From CAVSVP01 sp963731125 (GTDB lineage: Bacteria > Pseudomonadota > Gammaproteobacteria > Competibacterales > Competibacteraceae): DNA of 64,000 nt. Of this stretch, positions 1 to 9,958 are shown in pieces (the first letter of the stretch is position 1; each line of letters begins with the position of its first letter). The notes under the pieces were generated by a model. It was given only the letters and a program-made list of their open reading frames with translations. It was not told the origin of the DNA and made no database searches. Both the position numbers and the translations under genes were made by a program. The stretch lies in contig CAVSVP010000008.1 of assembly GCA_963731125.1 (NCBI GenBank), forward strand, positions 434,001-498,000, read 5' to 3'.

Positions 1-2
1 CT

Positions 3-2789
3 GCGGCTAACATTCAGCCGTCGGTAACTCCCGCTACTCCTCCACCGGCAGCGAAAACCCAGCCGCCGGCAGAGCCCTCCCAGTCGAGTGCCGGGCTGTT
101 ACAGGACGCCCAACAACAAATAGCGGAAAAGACTCAGGAAGCGGAGGAAACCGTCAAGGAAGAGCCGGTCTGGGTAGGTATTCTGGTACTCATTCTCCTG
201 CTTATCGGCATTGCGCTCTGGAAGTTTCGCCGCCGCGAAGCGGCCGTCACCGAGGCACCCGCATCGGTGGCTGCCGTTGCGGAGGGAGCCGTGGATTTTG
301 CAAAACTGTCAACGCAGGAAGCGCTGAATACGCTAAAGACGGACACCTCACAAGGGCTGACAGCCGCCGAAGCGGAGCACCGTCTGAGCGAGGTAGGGCC
401 AAACGCCCTGGAAGAAAAAAAGGTCTCCCTGCTAAAACAAATCATGCCCTACTTCTGGGGCCCGATTCCCTGGATGATCGAAGCCGCAGCGCTTTTGTCC
501 CTTGTCACCGAAGACTGGAATGATTTTATTATTATTACGGTGATGCTGCTTCTCAATGCCTTTATCGGGTTTCGGGAAGAACATAGCGCCGCCAACGCCT
601 TGGCTGCACTGAAGGGACAGTTGGCTTTGCAAGCCAGGGCCCGTCGGGACGGCCGCTGGCAGGAAGTCGCCGCCCGCGAACTCGTGCCCGGAGATATTCT
701 CCGCATTCGTCCGGGCGACATTATTCCCGCCGATGCCAAGCTGCTTAGCGGTGATTATCTTAGCGTGGATCAAGCCGCGTTGACGGGCGAATCCCTGCCG
801 GTGCACAAGCGGGCGGGTGATCTGGCCTATTCAGGTTCGGTGGCCAAACAAGGTGAAATGCTTGCGCTAGTGACCGGAACCGGCGCCAACACCTTTTTCG
901 GCCGTACTGCCCAGCTGGTGGAATCCGCAGGCGCCAAGTCCCATTTACAGGAGTCCGTGCTCCAGGTGGGTAACTTCCTGATCTTGTCTGCCATCGCGCT
1001 TTGTGTCATTCTGACAGCAGTGGAGCTTTACTGGGGTACTTCATTTCTGAGCCTACTCAAGCTGGTGCTGATTCTCGTGGTTGCGTCCATTCCCGTGGCA
1101 ATGCCGGCGGTACTGTCCGTCACCATGGCTCTGGGGGCGCTGACATTGTCCAAAATGAAGGCCATCGTCTCCCGCCTGGAGGCCATCGAGGAAATGGCCG
1201 GAGTTGACATCCTCTGTTCCGACAAAACCGGCACGCTGACCCAGAATAAAATCACTTTGGGGAAAGTAGAGCCCTTTGGCGGCAATTCGGAGCAGGAGCT
1301 GATTTTGGCCGGCGCCCTGGCCTCCAAAGCGGAGAATAACGACGCCATCGATCTGGCCGTTATCGGCGGGTTGGATGATCCAGCCAGCTTACAACAATAT
1401 GAACAGAGCCAATTTATGCCTTTCGATCCCGTCGGCAAGCGTACCGAGGCCACTGTCAAGGACGCTAACGGCAGCACCTTTAAGGTAACCAAAGGGGCGC
1501 CCCAGGTCATCCTGCAACTCTGTCAGGTGGATCCGGATACCAAGGCACGCGCAGAGGCACTGATTGATGATTTTGCCGCCAAGGGGTTACGCGCGCTGGG
1601 AGTCAGCCGTACCGGTACTACCGGCGCCTGGCAGTTTCTAGGCATTTTGCCGCTGTTCGATCCGCCTCGAGAAGATTCCGCCGCCACTATCGCCGCCACG
1701 AATCGCTATGGTATTCAGGTTAAAATGGTAACCGGCGACAATACCGCTATCGCCCGGGAAATTGCCGGTCAATTGGGCATTGGCACCAACATCCAATCGG
1801 CAGAAAAGCTGTTCGCTCAGGGCGCATCCGTCAGCGATCTGTCAGCGGCGGCCACAAGGCAGATCGAAGCAGCCGATGGTTTTGCTCAGGTTTTTCCCGA
1901 ACATAAGTACGGTATCGTCAAAGCTTTGCAGAACCGCGGCCATATCGTGGCCATGACCGGTGACGGCGTTAACGATGCGCCCGCCCTTAAACAGGCCGAT
2001 GTGGGCATAGCGGTATCCGGGGCTACGGATGCCGCCCGCACGGCGGCTGCTCTGGTACTTACCAAACCGGGCCTGGCGGTGATTACCACGGCCGTCGAAG
2101 AGGCCCGCTGTATCTTTGAGCGGATGATGAGTTACATCATTTACCGGATCGCCATGAGTGTCGACATTATGGTGTTCGTGGTGCTGGCAAGCATTATATT
2201 CGGCTTTTTTCCGTTAACGGCCATTATGCTGGTTGCTCTGGCGCTTCTGGATGATATTCCCATTATGGCCATCGCTTATGACAACACCGAGCCCGATCCA
2301 CAACCGGCGCGTTGGAATAAAGACAGGGTATTTACCACTTCCCTGACGCTGGGTTTTTTAGCAGTGGTACAAAGCTTCGCCTTGCTGTATTACGGGATGA
2401 AATACCTGCATCTGGATGCCGCCCATCTACAGACCATGTTGTTTCTACAACTGGTGGTAGGAGGCCATCTGATGTTGTTTCTCACCCGTACCAAGAAGGC
2501 TTTTTGGCGCAAGCCATACCCCTCGTGGCAACTTTTCTGGGCCTTGCTGGGAACCCAAATCTTCGTGGTCTTTATGACCGGACTCGGCTGGCTGGTACCG
2601 GCCCTTCCCTGGTATTTAATCGGTATCGTTTGGGCTTATAACTTGGTATGGATGATCATTCAGGATCTAATTAAGCTGGGTATTTACCGCTTCCTTGCAA
2701 AGCGCGAACCTTCCCGGGACATTTTTTCCAGCCGGGCCCAGACGTTTGTCGGCAAGACGCGGGAAAGTGCTCATTCTACCGCCGGTTGA
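3..2789 (+). CDS. Plasma-membrane-type proton-efflux P-type ATPase (5' end outside window)
   Basis: P3A-type ATPase that pumps protons across the inner membrane at the cost of ATP. The core is complete: the TGES actuator motif, the phosphorylation motif DKTGT (about 1221-1235), the hinge GDGVNDAP (about 1960) and membrane helices up to the C-terminus. The family body starts near codon 291, where a GTG follows a GGAGGGA ribosome-binding site; another GTG lies at 267. However, the frame is open without a stop back to base 3. That upstream part encodes a Pro/Ala-rich stretch, a short charged coiled-coil-like segment and one strong membrane helix (VWVGILVLILLLIGIALWKF). Either the pump has an extra N-terminal membrane anchor or an upstream gene is fused in frame. 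The true 5' end is outside the window. Function is sure, the start is not. Confidence 0.9.
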   Translation, partial: AANIQPSVTPATPPPAAKTQPPAEPSQSSAGLLQDAQQQIAEKTQEAEETVKEEPVWVGILVLILLLIGIALWKFRRREAAVTEAPASVAAVAEGAVDFAKLSTQEALNTLKTDTSQGLTAAEAEHRLSEVGPNALEEKKVSLLKQIMPYFWGPIPWMIEAAALLSLVTEDWNDFIIITVMLLLNAFIGFREEHSAANALAALKGQLALQARARRDGRWQEVAARELVPGDILRIRPGDIIPADAKLLSGDYLSVDQAALTGESLPVHKRAGDLAYSGSVAKQGEMLALVTGTGANTFFGRTAQLVESAGAKSHLQESVLQVGNFLILSAIALCVILTAVELYWGTSFLSLLKLVLILVVASIPVAMPAVLSVTMALGALTLSKMKAIVSRLEAIEEMAGVDILCSDKTGTLTQNKITLGKVEPFGGNSEQELILAGALASKAENNDAIDLAVIGGLDDPASLQQYEQSQFMPFDPVGKRTEATVKDANGSTFKVTKGAPQVILQLCQVDPDTKARAEALIDDFAAKGLRALGVSRTGTTGAWQFLGILPLFDPPREDSAATIAATNRYGIQVKMVTGDNTAIAREIAGQLGIGTNIQSAEKLFAQGASVSDLSAAATRQIEAADGFAQVFPEHKYGIVKALQNRGHIVAMTGDGVNDAPALKQADVGIAVSGATDAARTAAALVLTKPGLAVITTAVEEARCIFERMMSYIIYRIAMSVDIMVFVVLASIIFGFFPLTAIMLVALALLDDIPIMAIAYDNTEPDPQPARWNKDRVFTTSLTLGFLAVVQSFALLYYGMKYLHLDAAHLQTMLFLQLVVGGHLMLFLTRTKKAFWRKPYPSWQLFWALLGTQIFVVFMTGLGWLVPALPWYLIGIVWAYNLVWMIIQDLIKLGIYRFLAKREPSRDIFSSRAQTFVGKTRESAHSTAG

Positions 2790-2915
2790 AGCAAGGCGTA
2801 TAAACATTAGGCAATTCTTGCTACGCGTTACGGGCGAGCTGCAGGGCTTACTGCGAAATAAAGACAGCGGTCGGTGGTGGTGTTCACGAGACCGTATGAA
2901 GGTTTACCTGAACCG

Positions 2916-3707
2916 TTACTGTGCACCGTATCCACCTCCCTGCACCTTGCCGCGAAAGACCAAATATTGATAACCGTTGTAAATCAGCATGACGGGAATT
3001 AACATACCGACCCCGGTCAGCATAAACACCATGGTTTTACTGGAGGCAGCTGGTTCCCATAGGGTTAACTCCTGGGGAACGATTTAGGGATACAGGCTTA
3101 TCGCTAACCCGGTAAACGAGGCAACAAAAGCCAGGCGGAAAGCCGTGCCCAGATTTTGTAACTTTGTTGGAAGTCGCCTGCTGTTTTCATTATTAAGTAG
3201 GTGGCGCCCAGTAGCGTATAGCCGGTGACCACCCCCACCGCCACCAGAACCGAAAAAGGGGTAAACCAATCCAGGATCCCGCCAACGAACAATTTGTTGT
3301 GCACCGCAAGGCCCTGACATGCGGCCGCCAGCAGACTGCCTATCCCAATGGAGAGATTCCAAGGCAGCTTATGATTGGCATGTTCATGGAACTCAAAGGC
3401 TACGCCGCGTAGGATCAAACCCCCTAACATTCCTAATAATGGGAATATATAGGGCATGCAGAACTACGCCATAGACTATCGGGAAGGCCCCGAATAATGT
3501 CCCTCCCAGCAGCACCAGCCAGGTTTCGTTGGCGTCCCAGACACTGCTGAGACTAGCCATCATAATACTGCGGCGTTCCTCGTCGTTGGCCACAAGAGAC
3601 AGAATGCCTACGCCGAGGTCGAAACCATCCAGGATCATATAGAGTACTAGGATTAAGCCGGTGATAAAAAACCAGATGTTGGCCAGAAAGGTATGGACGT
3701 CGTTCAT
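2916..3707 (-). pseudogene. cydB: cydB pseudogene, cytochrome bd-type quinol oxidase subunit II
   Basis: Broken gene for subunit II of the cytochrome bd oxidase. The start overlaps the cydA stop (ATGA at 3704-3707). The reading begins well (FFITGLILVLYMILDGFDLGVG), shifts frame near 3440 just after HALYIP and goes on as LLGMLGGLILRGVAFEF, then shifts again near 3140 (continuing LGTAFRLAFVASF). It meets an in-frame TAA at 3084-3086 where relatives have Tyr, and ends in the family-typical tail (MLIYNGYQYLVFRGK) with a stop at 2916. Three separate lesions make sequencing error unlikely. It matches the loss of cydA next to it: once cydA was hit, cydB was free to decay. Confidence 0.88.
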
Positions 3708-3951
3708 AACGCCGTCTCCTGGGAACGGTGATCCTCGTTATAGTCAGCTGGCCGGGTATCCACCGGAACGCGGGGTTTACGCTCCTGCACGGGCAGGGAA
3801 AGATCCGGTCCTTTGTCCACGAAACGCTTGACAAAGACCAGAAAAACTGTCGTTAGGATGGGGACTGATCAAACCCACTTTACAGATGGCCGACTAGCTC
3901 GGCGGGGGGTAGGAACATTGAGAACGGCGCTGTAAAGGAGCCGGTCAGTGT

Positions 3952-5714
3952 GTGAGGTGGGAAGTCATCAGGGGCGTGTTATGGGATGATGTGTTCGCTA
4001 ACATTCACTCATCCTGGAGGCGAGCCCATGACCGGCCTACACCGCACCCCCCTGACCCCCTGACGACTTCCCAGAAGACCCAGTGTGCCGCAATGGCGCT
4101 GGCAGGCCAAGAGGCACATGGCACGATCAGCGAGCTCAGTCGTGAGTTTGGCCTTTCCCGGCCGACGGTCTACGAAGTCAGAGACGCGGCTAGTGAGGTG
4201 CTCAGGGCGCACTTCGAGCAAGAGGAGTCAGCGTATCGGGTGGTGCGTGTCGAAGTCGATGAAGCGCAGCTTAAGCGTGCGGTGGTAGCGTTGCGTGTGG
4301 TGGGGGCGAATGCGATTCGCCCGATCGAGGACTTGCTGCCGATTGTGTATCCGGGGGTACGGATCTCGTACGGCAAGATCCAGTCGCTGCTGGTGCAGGC
4401 TGAACAACAGGCGAAGGCGTTCCATGCGACAGCGGACCTCGCTCCGATCCAGGCCGGTGCGCTCGATGAGATGTTCAGCCAAGGCGATCCGGTGCTGGCC
4501 GGTGTGGACTTGACCAGTGGCTATCTGTTCGCTCTGGAGTTACGCCAGGGGCGTAGTGGCGAGGACTAGGGCGTCTAAATCGGCCAATTTGCCTTGATCA
4601 CTTTTTGGACCTCACTGATTGGTCCCAAACCCAGGGCGAATCGGTATCATGAGCGATATTCTCTGGGTCCAAAAACCGGGCAACGAATTTGGCCCAAAAA
4701 TGGCGTTTTTAGACACCCTAGGCGAGGACTGGGCCGAAGTCCTGGGCCAGGCCAGGGCACAGGGGCTGGAGTTGGCCGTGGTGGTCAAGGATGCGGCGAA
4801 AGGCATTGCCGCCGGGGTGCAGGCGGTGTTTCCCGAGGCCGAGCAACGCGACGATTGCTTTCACGTGCTCTACGAGCTGAACCAGGTGCGTCGGCAAGTG
4901 GAGCAGCGCGCCTATGTCGCCATCGAGCGTGAGCAGGAAGCCCAACAGGCCCTGGGAAAGATACGCGCCAAGGATCAGAAGCGGCGCCGCAGGCAGCAGC
5001 AGAAAATGGCCCGGGCACGGCGCGAATGCCAGCAGGCCATCGCCCGCTCTGATGCCTTTGAGGCCGCCTCGACCCAGGTGCGCGAAGCCCTGGAGTACGT
5101 GGACCTCCATACCGGGCAGTTGCGTGGCGGTGAGGATGTCCAGAACCGGATGGCCCAGGCCGCCCAGGCGATCGCGTGCATCGATGCCCCGGAATGTCGA
5201 AAACTCGCGGGCTATCTGACTAATCGGGCTGCCGGCCTCGCGCTAGCCATCACAGCGCTGAACAGCCAGTTAGGCGAGCTGGCCAACGTCTATCCGCCGT
5301 CCGCCGTTTCCCTGGCCTGCCTGATTTGGCGCGCCGCCTCAGAGTGCAACAAGCGCTCTGCGTATTGGCAGCGACACGACAACCAGCGCCTGCTCGCCGG
5401 CGCCTATGCCCGACTTTAAGCGCTGCTCGGTTCCCAGACCGACACCCTGCTGGACACGGTCAAGGGGCTGCTGGACCAATCGTTACCGCGCCTCTAGCGT
5501 GATTGAAGGCTTTAACGCGGCACTTCGCCCCTACCTCTACGTCCATAAGGGCGTGACGCAGAATTTCCTCGAACTCTTCCGCGCTCACTACAATCTGCGC
5601 ACGCGGCGCTGGGGACGTCATAAAGGAACCTCGGCTCACGCGTGCTTGACGGGAACCCCCGTCAACGATTGGCTCTCGTTTCTCGGTTATCCGCCCTCGG
5701 GCACGATTCACTAA
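3952..5714 (+). pseudogene. Decayed DDE-type transposase of the IS in cydA
   Basis: Transposase read in three blocks. Block 1 (3952-4566) has an N-terminal helix-turn-helix (ISELSREFGLSRPTVYEV) and a first candidate Asp (GVDLTSGYLFAL). It is cut at RSGED by a 154-bp MITE. Block 2 resumes at 4721 (GEDWAEVLGQARAQGLELAVVVKD, second candidate Asp) and includes a long Lys/Arg/Gln-rich coiled coil. It stops at an in-frame TAA (5417-5419). A further frameshift near 5485 leads to block 3 (RYRASSVIEGFNAALRPYLY, candidate catalytic Glu), which ends at 5714. The start is uncertain. Without the lesions it would be about 540 residues. Family not assigned. Confidence 0.75.
4567..4720. mobile_element. 154-bp MITE inside the transposase gene
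   Basis: Short non-coding insert with inverted ends TAGGGCGTCTAAA (left) and TAGGGTGTCTAAA (right, reverse complement). It is flanked by the direct repeat GGCGAGGAC (4558-4566 and 4721-4729). Its removal with one repeat joins the two transposase blocks in frame (RSGED-WAEVLG). The 9-bp duplication and paired ends are the marks of a non-autonomous DNA transposon. It encodes nothing recognisable and must have been moved by a transposase encoded elsewhere. Confidence 0.85.
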
Positions 5715-7120
5715 CGCCTTAGGCTCCACGCCTCTCCTCAAATTCCAGCGCCCTACCTTAAACCTCTGGGTTCAGGGCAACAATCCCTATTGCAAGTGTA
5801 AAGCAGAAAGAGGCTATTTGATCGGTCCCTTAGGATGACATAGATAGCAAAGTAACCCACGAGGCTGCTGGCCACGGTTGCCGTCGGTAAAGTCGATGCG
5901 CCTTCGCTGGTGCGCAGCAGACCATAGATCAGCCAAGGCTGGCGGCCAACTTCGCGCACGGTCCAACCCATCTCCACAGCCACGTAGCCCAGCGGTATGG
6001 AGGTGACCCAGGCCCGCAATAACCAGCGGTGGCGCGGGGCACGTTCGGGGGTCAATTGATTTCTAGCCCATTTCCATAAGGTCCATAGCATGAGGAAGAA
6101 GAAATAAAAACCAATGCCCACCATGATACGGAATGCATAAAACAGCAGAGGCAAGGCCGGCGGCTGATCCTTAACAGGAAATGCCTTTAGTCCCGTGACT
6201 AGGCCGGTGAGCGTATGGGTATCCAATAGCGAGAGTAGATTAGGTATTTCCAGCGACCGTGCGTTCTGCTGGGCGGTCTTATCGGGCCAGGCCAGCATTG
6301 CCCACGCTGCTCCCTGGCCTGGAGGGTTAGTCTCCCAATGACCTTCAATGGCGGCATTCTTGGCCGACTGGAAATCGGCAACGGCCCGGCCGCTGCCATC
6401 CCCAAGCACAATTTGTAAAGGAGTGACGGCAACCGCTGCGAGTAGAGCCAGTTTAAATGACTTGATAAAGAAGGCAGTGTGACGATTTTTCAGGATATAC
6501 CAGGCGCTGAAGCCACCGATGACAAACAAACTGGTTTCCAGACAGGCCATCCACATATGCAACACACCCCAGGGCATATCGGGATTAAAAATGGCCTTCA
6601 GAAAGCTGTCCACTACAAAAACCCCATTCTCAAAATGTCCGCCGGAAGGGGTTTGCATCCAGGAGTTGGCCACTAGGATCCAGAAGGCCGATAGCGAAGC
6701 CCCCAGGGCGACCATGGTGGTGGCGAATAAATGAATAGCAGGAGAGACCCGTTTCCGACCGAATACCATAATGCCCAAAAAGCCTGCTTCCAACATAAAG
6801 GCCATGGCGCCCTCGAAACCGAGAATGCTGCCGAAAAAATCGCCGCCGGTCGTGGAGAATACCGCCCAGTTAGTCTCGAACTCAAACTCTAGCGGCAAGC
6901 CGGTTACCACACCGACGCCAAAGTTCAGGAGAAAAAACTTGCTCCAGAAGCGGGCGTGCCGGTAGTAGTCTGCATTGCCGGTTTTCAGCCATAGAGCCTC
7001 CAAGCCCACCAAGAAGATGGACAGGCCAATGGTCAACACCGGCCAAATAATATGAAAGAGAGCGGTGACCGCGAATTGCAAACGCGATAGAAAAACGTGA
7101 TCGGTAAACAGTTCCATCAT

Positions 7121-7760
7121 AAAAGTGATCTATCTTGATAACTGGGCCAATTGTTAATGTTTCGACGAAAGTCAAATGGAGACAAAACTTCTTGCAAAAA
7201 AAAGCGCTGAGGCACCGGGCTAGGAGGTGCGCGGTAGCGAATCTCTGCCGCATGGCAGGTTTGAGCGGTGCTGACACGTCCAGCCTGGACAGCCAAAATT
7301 TAACTTATACCGGAGTCTTAGTGGCGATCTGCGGTGTGGCAGTAGCAAGCCACCGACCGAAGTTTGGCGATTAGCAGCTGCTCTCTAGTCACTAAGGTAT
7401 GCAACTATACGCCAACGTTTTCCAAGACCCGCACTTACCGTACCAATAACAGGCAATAGCATGGTTGCAGGAAGGCAATGGCAAACATCGAGATAGCATG
7501 GCAAATGATGGGGCATTTCAGCCGTACGGTTTGTTTCCACTGGTCTCCTGCTGTCAAATGCAGCGGCGAAATTTGCTGGAGATTTTGAAGAAAACGGCAA
7601 TGCCTAAGGTCATCGCACAACGGCTGTCTTTGCCTGGCATCGGTCGTGCTTACCCACTTATATCCGCAATATCCAGAGCCGTGTCAATCAGGTACCACGA
7701 ACACGCCGATAGCCAACATAGGTCATTGAATAAGCAGACGAATCGTTTTCCCCAGCCACC
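7121..7760. other. 640-bp intergenic region between cydA and the DedA-PAP2 gene
   Basis: I see no convincing gene. The region should hold the old cydAB promoter (reading left) and the promoter of the gene at 7761 (reading right). No clear sigma-70 pair, FNR/ArcA site or terminator could be recognised by eye. Confidence 0.5.
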
Positions 7761-9821
7761 ATGATCGCTTATCTTCAAATTCTCATCACCATGGTCGCCG
7801 GACACCGGCAGGTGGTGTATGGTCTGATTTTTCTATTAGCCTTGTCCGAGTCTCTGCCGGTTATCGGCGCCATGGTACCCGGCACTGCTCTGATCGTCGG
7901 TATCAGCGCGCTAGTTCCCAGCGGAGCCGTGGCGCTTTGGCCGTTACTCATCTGCGCCACCCTGGGCGCCATCATGGGAGATGGCGTGTCCTACTGGCTG
8001 GGACATCATTATCATCGGCAGATCACCCGCCGTTGGCCATTCAGCCGCTATCCGGGCCTGATTCCCCGGGGCGAAGATTTTTTCCGGCGTCATGGTGGCA
8101 AAAGTGTGTTTCTTGCCCGCTTTACGCCCGGCGTCCGTGCAGTGGTTCCCTTAGTGGCCGGCATGGCGCGTATGTCGGTTATCCGATTTTATAGCGTCAA
8201 TATAGCTTCTGCTCTGGGTTGGGCGCCTTTGCACGTTCTGTCCGGTGCCCTAGTGGGTGCCTCTTTAGTGCTGACCGGTGCGGTTGCAGAGCGTTTGGCA
8301 GTATTTGTGATCCTGTTGTTGGTAGCGTTATGGCTGACGGCCCGGTGCGTGCGCTTAGTACTTCATCGAGGCCTTCCCTGGCTTGCTGCTGCGCAGAACC
8401 GCGTATGGTCATGGGCACGCCATCGCGATACCTGGGTAAGCCGACAGATCCTGACATTACTCGACCCGCAAAAAAAGGAAATCAAAGGGCTGATGCTAAG
8501 CGCCGTCTTGCTTATTGTTGGCGCCTGGTCCTTTTTCAGCATTCTCGCCAATCTTAGCAGTGGTGATCCCCTGGTTCGGGCAAACAGTGCCGTTTACCAT
8601 TTCCTGCAGGGTTTGCGGACCGTATGGGGAGACCGGATTATGATTGTCCTGACTGAGTTAGGGGACGGCGCCGTGACCACCACGGTGACGGGCGTCGTGT
8701 TTCTCTGGCTGGCCTGGCGGCGGGCATGGCGACCTGCTGCCTACTGGATAGGCGCAGTCGCCTTTGCCGCTATCTTTAATACCGCCATGAAGTTGGCATT
8801 GCATATGCCCCGACCGGTGGCGCATCTCTATGCCGGCTGGAGCGCCTATTCCTTTCCCAGCGGCCATACTACGATCAACACCACGCTCTATGGTTTTCTG
8901 GCTTTTCTTTGCGCTCGTGAAATGCAGCCTCGGTGGCGTAGCGTCGTCGTTATGGGGATGATGCTGATGGTGGTTTCCATTGCTTTCTCGCGTCTTTATC
9001 TTGGCGCCCATTGGCTCTCTGATGTGGCGGCCGGACTTGCGTTTGGCATAGCCTGGTTGGCGTTGTTGGCCATCGCCTATTTACGCCATGACCCACCGAA
9101 GCTACCGGTAAAAGGTTTGGCGACAGTCTTTTTTACAACGCTAATTCTAGTGGGCGGGACGCATATCGCACTCCGTTATCCGCTGGACGTACAACGCTAT
9201 GCCATCCAACTGAAGACTCACATGCTAAGCGCTTCCCAATGGTGGCAACGCTCCTGGCAGGAACTGCCCGCAAGACGGGTGGATCTCGAAGGCGATTTGG
9301 AGGAACCGTTGACTGTACAGTGGGCCGGGAACCTAAAAAGTTTAACGGAACAACTGCGCCGCCAGGGTTGGCGTATCCCGCCGGCTTGGACGCTCGACAC
9401 CACCCTCACTTGGCTCGCCTCACCACCCGATCCTGGCAAACTGCCAGTCCTGGCTCAACTCGAAGACGGCCGTCCTCCCGCTCTTACCCTTATCTATCCC
9501 CAACTTGATAAGGGCGTATTCGGCGCTCGTTTGGTTCTGCGGCTGTGGGCAACGAATTTCATGCTACGCGCGCCACAGTCCACTCTACAACCGCTGTGGA
9601 TAGGCACGGTCGTCGAGCAGCAACTCCAGCGTCCTTTTGCACTGCTAACAGTGGCGTTAGTCAGCGCTGACGTCAATGAACCACGGAATAAATTGGCCGC
9701 ATCGCTCAATGTCGATCGCTTTGGACAGCGACGCCATCAAGCCGGCAAAAACTGGGATGGAAAAGTTCTACTGGCCCACGACTCTGCGATTTCCGTTGCC
9801 ATCGCAAAGGCTGCCCGCTGA
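7761..9821 (+). CDS. DedA / PAP2 phosphatase / LssY-C fusion membrane protein
   Basis: 686-residue polytopic membrane protein with three parts. Residues about 1-200 form a DedA (SNARE-associated) domain, a family linked to undecaprenyl-phosphate and phospholipid flipping. Residues about 265-440 form a PAP2 acid phosphatase with all three signature motifs: K...RP (KLALHMPRP), PSGH and SR...H (SRLYLGAHW). The C-terminal ~200 residues look like the LssY C-terminal domain. The order suggests handling of a lipid or polyprenyl phosphate at the periplasmic face: dephosphorylation plus transbilayer movement. Substrate unknown. The ribosome-binding site before 7761 is weak. It stands alone with no obvious operon partner. 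Confidence 0.88.
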   Translation: MIAYLQILITMVAGHRQVVYGLIFLLALSESLPVIGAMVPGTALIVGISALVPSGAVALWPLLICATLGAIMGDGVSYWLGHHYHRQITRRWPFSRYPGLIPRGEDFFRRHGGKSVFLARFTPGVRAVVPLVAGMARMSVIRFYSVNIASALGWAPLHVLSGALVGASLVLTGAVAERLAVFVILLLVALWLTARCVRLVLHRGLPWLAAAQNRVWSWARHRDTWVSRQILTLLDPQKKEIKGLMLSAVLLIVGAWSFFSILANLSSGDPLVRANSAVYHFLQGLRTVWGDRIMIVLTELGDGAVTTTVTGVVFLWLAWRRAWRPAAYWIGAVAFAAIFNTAMKLALHMPRPVAHLYAGWSAYSFPSGHTTINTTLYGFLAFLCAREMQPRWRSVVVMGMMLMVVSIAFSRLYLGAHWLSDVAAGLAFGIAWLALLAIAYLRHDPPKLPVKGLATVFFTTLILVGGTHIALRYPLDVQRYAIQLKTHMLSASQWWQRSWQELPARRVDLEGDLEEPLTVQWAGNLKSLTEQLRRQGWRIPPAWTLDTTLTWLASPPDPGKLPVLAQLEDGRPPALTLIYPQLDKGVFGARLVLRLWATNFMLRAPQSTLQPLWIGTVVEQQLQRPFALLTVALVSADVNEPRNKLAASLNVDRFGQRRHQAGKNWDGKVLLAHDSAISVAIAKAAR

Positions 9822-9958
9822 TTTCACGGGTAAAAGGCTGGTTTTCATTAGAGCACTCTGTGGTGCGAGGTTCGAATGTCCCATCCCTGGGATTTTACAG
9901 CGATGTTGTGTGCTTCCTCATAATCATCAATAGTGGCGGAAAGGTCCATTTAGACAAG

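Larger units (their letters stand above)
3861..5829 (+). mobile_element. Insertion sequence in cydA (1969 bp, 8-bp target duplication)
   Basis: The element is bounded by imperfect terminal inverted repeats GGGACTGATCAAA (left) and GGGACCGATCAAA (right, reverse complement) and by the direct repeat TTAGGATG on both sides. It carries one decayed transposase gene on the + strand. I do not recognise the family: 8-bp duplications and GG-starting ends occur in ISL3-like and other families, and the transposase has a DDE-like layout. The internal stop, frameshift and MITE insertion show it is dead and not recent. Confidence 0.9.
3704..7120 (-). pseudogene. cydA: cydA, cytochrome bd-type quinol oxidase subunit I, split by an IS
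   Basis: The gene starts at 7120 and reads as an almost complete CydA (RLQFAVTALFHIIWP, GRQPWLIYGLLRTSEG near the end) down to 5830, then enters an insertion sequence. The last ~50 codons lie on the far side (3704-3860: FLVFVKRFVDKGPDLSLP...). Removing the IS and one copy of the 8-bp duplication TTAGGATG (3853-3860 and 5830-5837) restores one frame (YVILTTVFLVFVKRF), so the IS is the only lesion seen in cydA. The lack of a long Q-loop and the FHIIWP start suggest the cyanide-insensitive (CIO-like) branch; this is inference. As it stands the gene would give a protein lacking the last helix, with IS-encoded residues at the end. Confidence 0.9.

Noticed and set aside
7100..7180. FNR or ArcA site upstream of cydA
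   Set aside because: Only a TTGAT half-site is seen without a matching second half.
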